From the NCBI RefSeq assembly GCF_015711015.1, contig NZ_CP064653.1:2666001-2730000 (forward strand): 64,000 bases of DNA, written 5' to 3'. This DNA is from Methylomonas sp. LL1 (lineage in GTDB: Bacteria > Pseudomonadota > Gammaproteobacteria > Methylococcales > Methylomonadaceae). Of the stretch, positions 25,130 through 34,360 are shown piece after piece (within the stretch, counting starts at the first letter, position 1; each line of letters opens with the position of its first letter). The translations under genes and the position numbers were made by a program. The notes under the pieces were generated by a model, which worked only from the letters and a program-made list of their open reading frames with translations, made no database searches and was not told the DNA's origin.

Positions 25130-25727
25130 AAACAGGCCAAACATTGGGGCAGACTTGCTATTGGCGGAAAAACTAATCCAACTCGGCGCCCGTCCTCCAA
25201 TTGTCAGCCAACTCTGCCATTTAACTCGAAAGCAAAGCATCGCATTTTTTAAGACGGTACAAGGGCAAGCACCCAAACAAGGCATGCTGCCACACGATCA
25301 TCAATGGGCCATTCGCTCGGCGTTCAACAACATTCATGCCTCGCTATTTTTAAGCATGATTGAAGACATCAGACACCGGCTTTCTACCCCGAACCTGGAT
25401 GCGACCTTACTGGTTGCGGCCTATGAGATCTACAGCAACGTTGCTTCAAGAATGTTAGCTGATCGGCAATTTATCCAACCTAACTCCAGCCAACATTATC
25501 CGTTAGACATCAACCGGGCTTGGTATTTAATTACCCTGCTCTCTACGGGTGATTTGGTATTCATTCTTTGTGGACGTTGCCACGCCCGTTACCTGGGCAT
25601 GATTCATCCTGATACCGCATTTAGTCAATGCCCTATCTGCGACGTGTGGACTGATCGCTCAGGTCGACGGCGTTGGGTTTCCGCAAAATCAAAAAACCAC
25701 GCCTTGAACAAACCAAGCGCTCGCTAG
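25110..25727 (+). CDS. FlhC-like regulator, pair 1 (AcaC/SetC type)
   Basis: A 205-residue FlhC-like protein. AEKLIQLGARPPIVSQLCHLTRKQ at the N-terminus and QGQAPKQGMLPHDHQW match the FlhC pattern. The zinc site appears as CGRC...CPIC near residues 155-175. FlhC supplies most DNA recognition in FlhD4C2. ATG 25119 (in frame) is an equally good start, and neither has a strong ribosome binding site; coupling to the FlhD-like gene probably drives translation. The basic C-terminal tail extends past the zinc site. Confidence 0.85.
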   Translation: MKPMPFKNRPNIGADLLLAEKLIQLGARPPIVSQLCHLTRKQSIAFFKTVQGQAPKQGMLPHDHQWAIRSAFNNIHASLFLSMIEDIRHRLSTPNLDATLLVAAYEIYSNVASRMLADRQFIQPNSSQHYPLDINRAWYLITLLSTGDLVFILCGRCHARYLGMIHPDTAFSQCPICDVWTDRSGRRRWVSAKSKNHALNKPSAR

Positions 25728-25759
25728 AGACGATCCATCAGCTACTAAGGAGAAGTCGC

Positions 25760-26353
25760 ATGCATATCGTTGTCGTTACAGCCACCCATTCCCAAATACC
25801 CCAGGCAATCCATGGCAAAAATCTCGCGCGACTGGCTCGCGAGTGCTTTGCCAATCAGCAATCGTTGACGATTGATTTTAAGGACGTCAAAACCATCACG
25901 CAGGGGTTTTTTCAGGAATTGTATTTTCCGCTGGTCGCCGAATTCGGATCCGATTATCTGAAATCTAAACTGAAAATAGTCAATATGGCGGGGTACATCG
26001 ACAACATGATGCAGTTAGCATTCAAAAATCTCGAGGTCTACTTTGACAAACTGACGGCGATTGATCAAGTGGGTTGCGATGAAGAAATTTATGCCATGAA
26101 TCAAGCCTGGCTCATCAAAGCCAGAGAAATCGCACGGGAGAATCCTGTGCTGACCGAATTAATCTTGGGGATTACCGATGAGGCCATGCGCTTGGCAGTT
26201 GGGCGTTTATCTTTAGAAGACATTGACTTCATTGCCCGCTCCAACTGGCTATGTTTTACCCCCCGATTTTCGAGTCAGTTTATACAAAACATCAACAGAG
26301 AATCGCCACAGATGGTGGAAGCCATGCTCGGATTAAGCGGCACTATTGATTAA
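25760..26353 (+). CDS. DUF4325/STAS-like domain fused to an FlhD-like domain, pair 2
   Basis: A 197-residue protein in two parts. Residues 1-100 resemble the DUF4325 (STAS-like) fold, with SLTIDFKDVKTITQGFFQELYFPLV. Residues 108-197 resemble the FlhD-like protein of pair 1: the shared pattern is DEE...N..L..ARE.AR.NP..T....G, and both end after a hydrophobic helix. An FlhD subunit with a STAS-like domain could receive a second input, for example from a kinase or anti-factor; that is inference. AAGGAG precedes ATG 25760, and the FlhC-like partner follows 12 bp after the stop. Confidence 0.78.
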   Translation: MHIVVVTATHSQIPQAIHGKNLARLARECFANQQSLTIDFKDVKTITQGFFQELYFPLVAEFGSDYLKSKLKIVNMAGYIDNMMQLAFKNLEVYFDKLTAIDQVGCDEEIYAMNQAWLIKAREIARENPVLTELILGITDEAMRLAVGRLSLEDIDFIARSNWLCFTPRFSSQFIQNINRESPQMVEAMLGLSGTID

Positions 26354-26365
26354 GGGAGGCGGCGA

Positions 26366-26842
26366 ATGCTCAAGAAATATCAACAACAAACCTTGGCAAT
26401 AGAGCTGCTCAATCTCCACGCCAAGGTAAAAATTGTGCATCAGGCAACAGGCATTCCGATCAAGTTGTTGCGACAGACCTACCGACAATTACATGGCCGT
26501 TCGCCCAGTCGTGGATCCATCAAATTTTCCACCCGTGGCCTGACTGGAAGCCGGCGGAAATACAAGGACGTAACGCTGTTTGCCGTGTGCTTTCAGGCTG
26601 CTTCAAACAAATCGGCTGACAGTCAAATTCAAACACTGATAAGCGCTTTTGACGCCTACAAGCGTTCCTATCCTTCCGGGCAACTCGACTTTTCGGCTGC
26701 TTGGGTGGTGGCCCAGGACATCAAAGATAAAAAAGTTCAGATTTCGACATGCAAGAATTGTCGAGCCTGGGTTTTATTGAATGCTAGGGAAGATCTATCT
26801 GAGCGTTGCGGTGTGTGTAACAGCTCTTTGCAATTAGGTTGA
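26366..26842 (+). CDS. FlhC-like regulator, pair 2
   Basis: A 158-residue FlhC homologue. ELLNLHAKVKIVHQATGIP and LHGRSPSRG align with the pair 1 protein, and the zinc site is CKNC...CGVC near residues 131-152. It is shorter than pair 1 and lacks the long basic tail. GGGAGG precedes ATG 26366. It lies directly after the DUF4325-FlhD-like gene and so should form a second heteromeric activator, either a duplicate or one with a different DNA target or signal. Confidence 0.82.
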   Translation: MLKKYQQQTLAIELLNLHAKVKIVHQATGIPIKLLRQTYRQLHGRSPSRGSIKFSTRGLTGSRRKYKDVTLFAVCFQAASNKSADSQIQTLISAFDAYKRSYPSGQLDFSAAWVVAQDIKDKKVQISTCKNCRAWVLLNAREDLSERCGVCNSSLQLG

Positions 26843-26846
26843 TCCT

Positions 26847-27077
26847 GTGAATACTGAAAGCGAACAAAAAACGACAGAAATTGCCAAAGAAAAAGAGTTC
26901 TTAAAAATCAGTGATATGTTGGAGAAATTAGGTGTGACTCGCACTCAATTTTGGCGAATGAGGAAGGCTGGCGAAGTACCACCACCGGTAATTAAGAATC
27001 CTCAAATGTGGCTAGCAAGCAAAGTAAACGCTTTCTATGAAAATAGGGCAAACAAAGAGAGTGACAGTTCGCTTTAG
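26847..27077 (+). CDS. AlpA-like MerR-type HTH protein (possible excisionase)
   Basis: A 76-residue protein with the helix-turn-helix of AlpA-type regulators: LKISDMLEKLGVTRTQFWRM, then GEVPPPVIKNPQMWLASKV. Proteins of this kind act as excisionase-like or activator factors at the ends of integrated elements. It starts at GTG 26847, 4 bp after the FlhC-like stop, without a strong ribosome binding site, so translation is probably coupled. It is the last gene before the presumed attachment site at tRNA-Asn. Confidence 0.82.
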   Translation: MNTESEQKTTEIAKEKEFLKISDMLEKLGVTRTQFWRMRKAGEVPPPVIKNPQMWLASKVNAFYENRANKESDSSL

Positions 27078-27170
27078 GTAGCGACTGCAATGCTTCTAGA
27101 TCTTAATTCCAAACGTTACTATGACTTTGGCGAAAACACTTGCTTATGTGACGTACGTTTTTCAGATGGT

Positions 27171-27191
27171 AAACCGAAAAATTTTCGGTTT
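27171..27191. repeat. Perfect 10-bp inverted repeat near the ICE end
   Basis: AAACCGAAAA (27171-27180) and TTTTCGGTTT (27182-27191) are perfect inverted repeats separated by one base. It may be a weak terminator for the AlpA-like gene or a protein-binding site for excision. Confidence 0.5.
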
Positions 27192-27203
27192 TAAGAGAAA
27201 AAC

Positions 27204-27225
27204 AAAGTGACCATAAAAGTGACCA
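27204..27225. repeat. Direct repeat AAAGTGACCA, two copies
   Basis: AAAGTGACCA occurs at 27204-27213 and 27216-27225, a 12-bp period. Its position between the AlpA-like gene and tRNA-Asn fits arm-type integrase or Xis sites, which is inference. Confidence 0.5.
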
Positions 27226-27235
27226 CGCATAAAAA

Positions 27236-27265
27236 AAGGGCTTAGGTATTTATACCTAAGCCCTT
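27236..27265 (-). terminator. Strong terminator hairpin after tRNA-Asn
   Basis: A 14-bp perfect stem (27236-27249 with 27252-27265) and a 2-nt loop. On the minus strand it is followed by seven T (27231-27237), so it ends the csrA/tRNA transcript. If the ICE is inserted at the tRNA 3' end, this terminator is supplied by the element. Confidence 0.85.
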
Positions 27266-27273
27266 GATTTATT

Positions 27274-27349
27274 TGGCTCCCCCGGACGGGCTCGAACCGC
27301 CGACCTAGTGATTAACAGTCACCCGCTCTACCGACTGAGCTACAGGGGA
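27274..27349 (-). tRNA. tRNA-Asn (GTT)
   Basis: 76 nt including an encoded CCA. It folds as a cloverleaf with anticodon loop CTGTTAA and T-arm GGTTCGAGCC. Its 3' end faces the mobile element, the usual arrangement for a tRNA-site ICE attachment. Confidence 0.96.
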
Positions 27350-27373
27350 TTAATATTTATTAACTTCTCAAAA

Positions 27374-27450
27374 TGGCGCGCCCGGAGAGATTCGAACTCC
27401 CGACCGCTCGGTTCGTAGCCGAGTACTCTATCCAGCTGAGCTACGGGCGC
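27374..27450 (-). tRNA. tRNA-Arg (ACG)
   Basis: 77 nt with encoded CCA and acceptor stem GCGCCCG/CGGGCGC. The anticodon ACG lies in loop CTACGAA and would be edited to ICG. It lies 24 bp upstream of tRNA-Asn in the same transcript. Confidence 0.97.
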
Positions 27451-27517
27451 CTATTTGATCCGCCTATTATGATTTTTTTTACTACTTATGTCAACTACTT
27501 TTTATCGATTTTTAAAG

Positions 27518-27608
27518 TGGCGGAGAGAGAGGGATTCGAACCCTCGATGCGCTTTTGGCACATACTCCCTTAGCAGGGGAGCGCCTTCGGCCTCTCGGCC
27601 ATCTCTCC
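27518..27608 (-). tRNA. tRNA-Ser (GCT)
   Basis: 91 nt with a long variable arm and encoded CCA, anticodon GCT. It lies 9 bp after the csrA stop codon on the same strand, the csrA-tRNA arrangement seen in many gammaproteobacteria. Confidence 0.97.
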
Positions 27609-27617
27609 TAATCTTTG

Positions 27618-27809
27618 TTAAATCTCAGAGGCCTTGGATTCAGACTGCTCTTTCTTAATCCTCTCGTAGATTTCTTCCCTATGAACAGAGACATCCTTCG
27701 GAGCATTAACGCCGATCCGAACTTGATTCCCTTTTACGCCGAGAACGGTGACGGTGACTTCATCACCAATCATCAAGGTCTCCCCCACTCTACGTGTCAA
27801 GATAAGCAT
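27618..27809 (-). CDS. csrA: Carbon storage regulator CsrA
   Basis: A 63-residue Csr[17 protein letters not shown] at the N-terminus, [13 protein letters not shown] in the middle, and [10 protein letters not shown] with the conserved RNA-contacting VHREE. It binds GGA-containing RNA hairpins in mRNA leaders to control translation. It is the first gene of a transcript continuing through tRNA-Ser, tRNA-Arg and tRNA-Asn. Note that the ICE leaders in this window present GGA in or next to hairpins, so CsrA is a conceivable ligand (speculation). Confidence 0.98.
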   Translation of the reverse strand: MLILTRRVGETLMIGDEVTVTVLGVKGNQVRIGVNAPKDVSVHREEIYERIKKEQSESKASEI

Positions 27810-27974
27810 ACCATCTCCCTACATGTCCAAAGCACTTTGTTTGCGAAACAAACTGAGCTGACAATTTTATTATCTTTTATCAAAAAAGGAAAGTTTATTT
27901 GAACTTTCTTTATCGGACTAAACGCTCTCATCACTGTAAAATGAAATTTGTATCAATAAAAACGAGAACTTGAC

Positions 27975-28880
27975 ATGCTGATTCAGTGGTACCCAGGTCA
28001 TATGCATAAGGCCAGCAAGGAAATTAAACATGCCTTGCCGAATATCGACCTGCTCATCGAAATACTCGACGCCCGCATCCCCTATAGCAGTCAAAACCCG
28101 ATGCTCGCCCAATTACGTGGCGATAAACCCACGATACGCGTGCTCAGCAAGACCGACCTTGCCGACCAAGAGCTGACTCGCCAATGGCAAACCCATTTGG
28201 AACTGGAGCAAGGCGTTAAAACGCTTACGACCACCACCCAGCAACCGGAAAGAATTAAACAGATCATCGATCTGTGCGGAAAAATGCTGCCGGAAAAAAC
28301 CGAGGCCAACAAGGTAATCCGCACCATGATCATGGGCATACCCAATGTCGGCAAGTCGACCATTATCAATATACTGGCCGGCCGCACCATTGCAAAAACC
28401 GGCAACGAACCGGCGGTAACCAAACAGCAACAACGCATCAACCTGCCCAACAACATCGTGTTGTCGGACACACCGGGCGTGCTGTGGCCGAATGTAGAAA
28501 ACCGCAATAGCGGCTATCGCCTGGCGGTTTCGGGCGCTATCAAGGATACCGCGTTTCAGCACGACGATATTGCCTTATTTGCACTGGAATATCTGCTAAA
28601 AGCCTATCCAGCTTTACTGCAAAACCGCTATCGGTTCGGCAGTCTCCCTGAAGATGCATTGGGTGCATTGCAGGCTATCGGCAAAAAAAGAGGTTGTTTG
28701 CGCGCGGGCCAACAAGTCGATCTGGATAAGGCCGCCAAACTGTTTTTGACCGAACTGAGAGCCGGCACCCTAGGCCAAATCAGCCTGGAAACGCCCGAGA
28801 TGATCGCGGCCGAAATGATTGAACTGGCCGCGATCCGGGAAGAAAAGGCCGCTAAAAAAGCCGCCAGAAGACGCAAATAA
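27975..28880 (+). CDS. rbgA: Ribosome biogenesis GTPase YlqF/RbgA
   Basis: A 301-residue circularly permuted GTPase with the motif order G4 SKTD (58-61), G1 GIPNVGKS (121-128), G3 DTPG (165-168), and N-terminal WYPGHMHKA. RbgA takes part in late assembly of the 50S subunit. The C-terminal 20 residues are rich in Lys, Arg and Ala. Its stop abuts the convergent nadA stop without a gap. It is divergent from csrA across 165 bp. Confidence 0.96.
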   Translation: MLIQWYPGHMHKASKEIKHALPNIDLLIEILDARIPYSSQNPMLAQLRGDKPTIRVLSKTDLADQELTRQWQTHLELEQGVKTLTTTTQQPERIKQIIDLCGKMLPEKTEANKVIRTMIMGIPNVGKSTIINILAGRTIAKTGNEPAVTKQQQRINLPNNIVLSDTPGVLWPNVENRNSGYRLAVSGAIKDTAFQHDDIALFALEYLLKAYPALLQNRYRFGSLPEDALGALQAIGKKRGCLRAGQQVDLDKAAKLFLTELRAGTLGQISLETPEMIAAEMIELAAIREEKAAKKAARRRK

Positions 28881-29978
28881 TCAGGACGCCAGCAGCATAT
28901 TGTCCAGTGCCTTCTTCGCCAGTGCCGCTTGCTCGGCCGGCACGGACACCTGATTCACCACATGGCCGGCCGCCAGATTTTCCAGCACCCAAGCCAGATG
29001 TTGCGGATCGGTGCGGAACATGGTCGAACACATGCTCAAGGTCGGCGCCATGAAATGCACGTCCTTGCCCTGCTCCTTGCAATCCTGAGCCAGACGGTTG
29101 ACCAGATTTAGTTCGGTTGCCACCAGCCAGCGGGTGTTGGGTTCGGCCTCGCGGACGATTTTCAAGATCATTTCGGTGGAGCCGATGTAATCGGATTTTT
29201 GGCAGACCTCGAAACAGGCCTCCGGGTGCGAAATCACGATGGTATCCGGATATCTTTCCTTGAACGCATCGATCTGCTCGGGTTGAAACGCTTGATGCAC
29301 CGAACAATAACCTTTCCATAAAATCATCTTGGCATCGCGAATTTGTTGCTCGCTCAAGCCGCCCTGGGGCTTGTTAAAATCCCAAGTCACCATCTGTTCC
29401 AACGGTATACCCATCCGATAACCGGTGTTGCGCCCCAAGTGCTGATCGGGGAAAAACAATACTTTTTCGCGTTTTGCGAAGCTCCAATTCAGAATTTTTT
29501 CGGCATTCGACGAGGTGCAGACGATGCCTTCATGCTGGCCGCAAAAGGCTTTCAAATCGGCGGCTGAGTTAATGTAGGTCACAGGGGTGACGGTATTTTC
29601 CACATCAATGACAGTCGCCAGTTCGTCCCAGCACTGCTGAACCTTGAGCTTGTTGGCCATGTCGGCCATCGAACAACCGGCCGCCATATCAGGCAGAATC
29701 GCGATCTGTTCCGGCCGTGACAGAATGTCCGCGACCTCGGCCATGAAATGCACGCCGCAAAATACGATGTATTCGGCTTCAGATTGCGCGGCCTCGCGCG
29801 ACAGCTTCAGCGAATCACCGAAAATGTCGGCATGTTTAAACACTTCATCGCGTTGATAATGATGCCCCAAGACAATGCAACGATTACCAAGCTTGGCCTT
29901 GGCTGCCTTGATGCGTTCATCGCACTCAGGGTCATCGAGTAGCGCATAGCCATGTATGGGAAGAGCGGTATCAGACAT
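28881..29978 (-). CDS. nadA: Quinolinate synthase A
   Basis: A 365-residue NadA that condenses iminoaspartate and dihydroxyacetone phosphate to quinolinate, the NAD precursor step, using a 4Fe-4S cluster. Seen: VLGHHYQRDEV, FCGVHFMAEVA, GIVCTSSNAE, HPEACFEVC and the late SMCSTMFR with candidate cluster cysteines. ATG 29978 (MSDTALPIHG) is preferred over the longer frame to 30020. Confidence 0.97.
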   Translation of the reverse strand: MSDTALPIHGYALLDDPECDERIKAAKAKLGNRCIVLGHHYQRDEVFKHADIFGDSLKLSREAAQSEAEYIVFCGVHFMAEVADILSRPEQIAILPDMAAGCSMADMANKLKVQQCWDELATVIDVENTVTPVTYINSAADLKAFCGQHEGIVCTSSNAEKILNWSFAKREKVLFFPDQHLGRNTGYRMGIPLEQMVTWDFNKPQGGLSEQQIRDAKMILWKGYCSVHQAFQPEQIDAFKERYPDTIVISHPEACFEVCQKSDYIGSTEMILKIVREAEPNTRWLVATELNLVNRLAQDCKEQGKDVHFMAPTLSMCSTMFRTDPQHLAWVLENLAAGHVVNQVSVPAEQAALAKKALDNMLLAS

Positions 29979-30075
29979 AAGTGTAACCAAAATCAATGTA
30001 AGGCACGCATCGCGCGCCATTTATCAAAACCCAAGAGGTACGCGACGTACTTCTACAAGACCATTAAACAACGCA

Positions 30076-30606
30076 TCAATACAACGCATTTTGCAACAAA
30101 TTCATGGCCGCCGGACCGCTTTGACCTTGTATGTATTGCAATACCACCGGCACGAACTGGCCGATCATGTTGGCGTCCATACCCAACGTTTGAAACGAGC
30201 CCGCTAGCACCGCCAAACTCCCCAGACCATTGGTTTGCTCCCCCATTAATCCGGCCGCTAAACCAAACAATGAGTTGGACGAGGTAGATTGGGGTACGGC
30301 GGACAAATATTGATCCATATCCGGCACATAACTACTCAGGCGCATAAAATCACTGGGGTTCATGCGCTGCTGGGCCAGCGAAAAAATCGATCCCACGCCG
30401 CCCATGGCTTGCCGAGAATTGACACCCAACTGTCCAGTCAAAACATCCACCAATTCCGGCTCCGGTGCCTGATACCCGGCTTGCCGCGCCCCCGAAGTTT
30501 GCCCCCCAGCCGAAGCAAACGTCTGCCCGCTAAATGGTTGCTCGGACGCACATCCCGCGACCAATAAGACCGTACAAACCACTGAAAGCGACATCCAATG
30601 AGTCAT
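30076..30606 (-). CDS. DUF2780 lipoprotein
   Basis: A 176-residue protein with a lipoprotein signal (LLVAGC, Cys 19), a disordered Gly/Ser-rich stretch, then a helical DUF2780-type domain (LTGQLGVNSRQAMGGVGSIFSLAQ, VVLQYIQGQ). Function of the family is unknown; it should be anchored in a periplasm-facing membrane leaflet. It lies between nadA and aspS on the same strand, with 97 and 124 bp gaps, so it is probably transcribed alone. Confidence 0.85.
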   Translation of the reverse strand: MTHWMSLSVVCTVLLVAGCASEQPFSGQTFASAGGQTSGARQAGYQAPEPELVDVLTGQLGVNSRQAMGGVGSIFSLAQQRMNPSDFMRLSSYVPDMDQYLSAVPQSTSSNSLFGLAAGLMGEQTNGLGSLAVLAGSFQTLGMDANMIGQFVPVVLQYIQGQSGPAAMNLLQNALY

Positions 30607-30730
30607 CTAGTAAACTCCAAAAACTAACTGTAACAACGGAAGACCGTGAATTGGGCCAGCAATTCAAACGATACAAATGAAAGCATCCGGCATAAGCCGC
30701 GCTAGCCATCGCTAACGCGGCCCGACAGAC

Positions 30731-32524
30731 CTAGTCAACCTGTTTTTCATCCTTACCGGCGGGCTTACGTAAGCGGATACCCAGTTCCTTCAACTGCTCA
30801 TCACTGACTAACGCAGGCGCGTTGAACAGCGGGCAAGCGGCGGTCTGGGTTTTTGGGAAAGCGATGACGTCGCGGATCGAACTGGCGCCGGTCATCAGCA
30901 TCACCAGACGATCGAGACCGAAGGCGATGCCGCCATGCGGCGGCGCGCCATATTTCAACGCGTCGAGCAGGAAGCCGAATTTTTCGCGGGCTTCTTCGTG
31001 GCCGATGCCTAGAATCGCGAACACGATTTGTTGCATCTCGGTGCGGTTGATCCGGATCGAGCCGCCGCCGACTTCGGTGCCGTTCAGCACCAAATCGTAG
31101 GCGCGCGACAAGGCTTTACCGGGATCGGCTTTCAGTTCTTCGACCGAGCAGCTCGGCGCAGTGAAAGGATGATGAATCGCGGTGAAGCGTTGGGCTTTAT
31201 CGTCCCAGGCGAACATCGGGAAGTCCACGACCCACAAGGGTTTCCACGGACCAGTCAGCAGGTTGCGGTCCAGACCCAGCTTGACCCGCAAGGCACCCAT
31301 GGCTTCGTTGACGATATGAGCCTTGTCAGCGCCGAAGAAAATCAGGTCGCCGTTTTGGGCGCCGACTTTTTCCATGACCTTGGCCCAAACCTCATCCGGT
31401 GCGAACTTGATGATGGGCGATTGCAGGCCTTCGACGCCGGCGACCAGGTCGTTGACCTTGATATAGGCCAGCCCTTTGGCGCCGTAGATGCCGACGAACT
31501 TGGTCAACTCGTCGATCGTACTGCGGCTCATGTCGCCGCCTTTCGGCAGACGCATGGCTACTACGCGGCCGTGCGGATCGTTGGCCGGACCCGAGAAGAC
31601 CTTGAAATCGACTTCGCGCATTTCGTCGGCGATGTCGACCAGTTCCAATTCAATACGCAGGTCGGGGCGATCGGAGCCGTAGCGGCTCATGGCTTCGGCA
31701 TAGCTCATCACCGGGAATTTATCACCGAGATCGACGTTGATGATGTCCTTGAACAAACGGCGAATCATTTCCTCCATCACCGCCATGATCTGCTGTTCGC
31801 TCATAAACGAAGTTTCGATATCCAGCTGGGTAAACTCGGGCTGGCGGTCGGCGCGCAGGTCTTCGTCGCGGAAGCAGCGCACGACTTGATAGTAGCGCTC
31901 CATGCCGGCGATCATCAGCAATTGTTTGTAAAGTTGCGGCGATTGCGGCAAAGCGAAGAACGAATTCGGATGGGTGCGGCTAGGCACGATATAGTCGCGG
32001 GCACCTTCCGGGGTTGCCTTGGTCAGATACGGGGTTTCGATTTCAAAAAATTCGTTATCGTCCAAGAACTGGCGCAAATGACGAGTCACGTCGCGGCGCA
32101 CCTTCATGCGCTGTTGCATCACGGTACGGCGCAAATCGATATAGCGATAGCGCAAACGAGTTTCCTCGTTGACTTCGATGTCGCTTTCCAGCGGGAACGG
32201 CGGGGTTTCCGATTCGTTCAACACTTCGATGTGCTTGCCCAGTACCTCAATTTGACCGGTGAACATGTTGGGATTATGCGTGCCTTCGGGACGGTCGCGG
32301 ACGATACCTTCGATGCGCAGCACGTATTCGCTGCGCACGCTTTCGGCTATCGCAAAGCTTTCGGCCATATCGGGATCGAACACCACTTGCACCAAACCGG
32401 CTCGGTCTCGCAGGTCGATAAAGATAACGCCGCCATGGTCGCGGCGGCGGTGTACCCAGCCACATAAAGCGACGGTTTGACCTAGATGTTGGGTGTTCAA
32501 TTCTCCACACTTGTGGCTACGCAT
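30731..32524 (-). CDS. aspS: Aspartyl-tRNA synthetase
   Basis: A 597-residue bacterial-type class II AspRS. It has an N-terminal anticodon-binding OB domain ([21 protein letters not shown]), a catalytic core with the motif 2 [20 protein letters not shown] and the motif 3 [12 protein letters not shown] near the C-terminus, and the bacterial GAD insertion. I start at ATG 32524 (MRSHKCGEL), matching relatives; TTG 32545 has no support. The fmdB-like gene lies just upstream. Confidence 0.98.
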   Translation of the reverse strand: MRSHKCGELNTQHLGQTVALCGWVHRRRDHGGVIFIDLRDRAGLVQVVFDPDMAESFAIAESVRSEYVLRIEGIVRDRPEGTHNPNMFTGQIEVLGKHIEVLNESETPPFPLESDIEVNEETRLRYRYIDLRRTVMQQRMKVRRDVTRHLRQFLDDNEFFEIETPYLTKATPEGARDYIVPSRTHPNSFFALPQSPQLYKQLLMIAGMERYYQVVRCFRDEDLRADRQPEFTQLDIETSFMSEQQIMAVMEEMIRRLFKDIINVDLGDKFPVMSYAEAMSRYGSDRPDLRIELELVDIADEMREVDFKVFSGPANDPHGRVVAMRLPKGGDMSRSTIDELTKFVGIYGAKGLAYIKVNDLVAGVEGLQSPIIKFAPDEVWAKVMEKVGAQNGDLIFFGADKAHIVNEAMGALRVKLGLDRNLLTGPWKPLWVVDFPMFAWDDKAQRFTAIHHPFTAPSCSVEELKADPGKALSRAYDLVLNGTEVGGGSIRINRTEMQQIVFAILGIGHEEAREKFGFLLDALKYGAPPHGGIAFGLDRLVMLMTGASSIRDVIAFPKTQTAACPLFNAPALVSDEQLKELGIRLRKPAGKDEKQVD

Positions 32525-32631
32525 ATTGGTTCTCGGGTTAATCAAAAATTAGGTGCAAGGGACAAGATGAAAGATGAATGGCAAAGTTCTGCTTTTTTGC
32601 AGCTTTAGCCTTGAGTCTTTCGCCTATTTTA

Positions 32632-32901
32632 TTAATGGCAAGCGCAGCTACCGCCGCAACCACCGCCGGTGGAGCCACTGCTTGAACTGGAACTTTCGCC
32701 GGCAACATTTTTCTTATTGCCGCTTTTAAAATCGGTTTCATACCAACCGCTGCCTTTCAAACGAAAGCCTGCGGCGGAAATTTTCTTTTTCAACTCTGCT
32801 TCATTGCAGGCCGGACAAACAAGCAACGGCTCGGCACCCAATTTTTGCAGGGCTTCATGCTGATGACCGCAGGCATTGCATTCATATTCGTAAATGGGCA
32901 T
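32632..32901 (-). CDS. FmdB-family zinc ribbon protein
   Basis: An 89-residue protein: MPIYEYECNACGH with a CxxC...CPAC zinc ribbon (residues 8-33), then a Gly/Ser-rich tail ending in a CGGSCACH cluster. FmdB-like regulatory proteins of unknown function often precede aspS, as here (107 bp gap). The frame back to 33048 overlaps the pyrC start region on the other strand and lacks the family N-terminus, so ATG 32901 is chosen. Confidence 0.93.
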   Translation of the reverse strand: MPIYEYECNACGHQHEALQKLGAEPLLVCPACNEAELKKKISAAGFRLKGSGWYETDFKSGNKKNVAGESSSSSSGSTGGGCGGSCACH

Positions 32902-33020
32902 AGCGACTCCAAAAAAAATCAAGAACAGGTTATGAATAGGGCTGACGCTTGAATTTTTCAAGGCCCGTGATGTTAGAATTAGGCCCATTTTAATCGAACT
33001 CGAATGAAGATGGCGCAAAA

Positions 33021-34079
33021 ATGGATAAATTGATCGACAAATTGACAATTGCCCTCCCGGACGACTGGCATTTGCATGTTCGAACCGGCTCGATATTAAA
33101 AACAGTGATTAGGCATAGCGCGCGCCAATTCGGCCGCGCCATTATCATGCCGAACTTGAAGCCCCCCATCACCAGCGTCGAACAAGCCTTGCTCTATAGA
33201 AACGAAATCCTGGCGGCACTGCCGGCGGATTCGGCATTCCAGCCCTTGATGACGCTATACCTGACCGGTAACACCAGCAGCGAGGAAATCCAAAAAGTCG
33301 CCGAATCCGAACATGTCCACGCCTTTAAATTGTATCCGGCCGGCGCCACCACCAACTCCGACGCCGGTGTTGGCAATATCGAGGCCGTCTACCCGCTTTT
33401 CGCGGCGATGGAAAAACACGGCGTGCCCTTGCTGATTCACGGCGAAGTGACGAATGCCGAATACGACATCTTCGACCGGGAAAAAATCTTTATTGACTCC
33501 CAACTAAGCCAAATCACACAACAATTTCCGGCCTTGCGTATCGTCGCCGAGCATTTAACCACGCTGGAAGCCGTCCAATTTGTCGAAGCGGCTAATGACA
33601 ATGTCGGCGCCACCATCACACCGCAACATTTATTGTATAACCGCAACGCGATCCTGGCCGGCGGCATTCGCCCACATTTCTACTGCCTCCCCATATTGAA
33701 ACGCGAGCATCATCGCCAGGCCCTACTAAAAGCCGCCACCAGCGGCAATCCCAAATTTTTTCTTGGCACCGACAGCGCGCCGCATCCGACATCCCTAAAA
33801 GAAAACGCCTGCGGCTGCGCCGGTTGCTATAGCGCCCATGCCGCATTGGAATTGTATGCGGAAGCCTTCGAACAAGCCGGCGCGCTGGACAAACTGGAAG
33901 GCTTTGCCAGCTTTCACGGCGCGGACTTTTATCGCCTACCCAGAAACACCGGCACCATTACTCTGGAAAAAAACAGCTGGTCAGTCCCCGCCCAATACGA
34001 AGATACCGACAATCGGATCACCCCACTAAAAGCCGGCGAGCAACTGCATTGGCAACTAACCGCTGCCTGTAACGGTTGA
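33021..34079 (+). CDS. pyrC: Dihydroorotase
   Basis: A 352-residue class II dihydroorotase of pyrimidine synthesis, closing carbamoyl-aspartate to dihydroorotate. Metal ligands visible: H17 and H19 in DWHLHVR, the lysine to be carbamylated in HAFKLYPAG (about 103), LLIHGEV, and the aspartate in FLGTDSAPH. It is divergent from the fmdB-like gene. Confidence 0.97.
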   Translation: MDKLIDKLTIALPDDWHLHVRTGSILKTVIRHSARQFGRAIIMPNLKPPITSVEQALLYRNEILAALPADSAFQPLMTLYLTGNTSSEEIQKVAESEHVHAFKLYPAGATTNSDAGVGNIEAVYPLFAAMEKHGVPLLIHGEVTNAEYDIFDREKIFIDSQLSQITQQFPALRIVAEHLTTLEAVQFVEAANDNVGATITPQHLLYNRNAILAGGIRPHFYCLPILKREHHRQALLKAATSGNPKFFLGTDSAPHPTSLKENACGCAGCYSAHAALELYAEAFEQAGALDKLEGFASFHGADFYRLPRNTGTITLEKNSWSVPAQYEDTDNRITPLKAGEQLHWQLTAACNG

Positions 34080-34286
34080 TTGCAACCCGGCTCGGCGCAT
34101 ATCAACCAACATTCGCTGACGAGCGACATAGCAAGATACTATGGTTTTTGCCTCCGCCATCCCCATTGACACTCCAAACTGTCAAAATAACTTAAAATAA
34201 ATGTGTTTATAATAAATCATCCTCCTCTTTCCCCCAATCCGGCAAGGGTCACCCAAAGACAACCATAAATACGGCACATAATTTGC

Positions 34287-34292
34287 TATAAT
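34287..34292 (+). promoter_or_regulatory. Extended -10 promoter box for the glycosyltransferase gene
   Basis: TATAAT preceded by TGC (TGn extended -10), about 70 bp upstream of the ATG at 34361. The -35 region is weak, as is common with extended -10 promoters. A second candidate with TTGACA lies near 34169. Confidence 0.5.
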
Positions 34293-34360
34293 TTTGGACG
34301 TTTTAAACACCTAATTTCACCCCTTCCCGACTTAAATTACCACCTCATTTCATTCCCGCC

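Noticed and set aside
27136..27265. CRISPR-like or repeat array near the tRNA genes
   Set aside because: Only two short direct repeats and two palindromes are present; no spacer-repeat periodicity.
31028..32467. 479-codon open frame on the plus strand opposite aspS
   Set aside because: It is antisense to an unmistakable aspS. High-GC codon use in aspS keeps this frame open; the translation has no recognisable domain and no ribosome binding site.
32538..32741. 67-codon frame between aspS and the fmdB-like gene
   Set aside because: It overlaps the Ser/Gly-rich end of the fmdB-like gene in another frame, and its Ala/Lys-rich product is typical of an out-of-frame reading.
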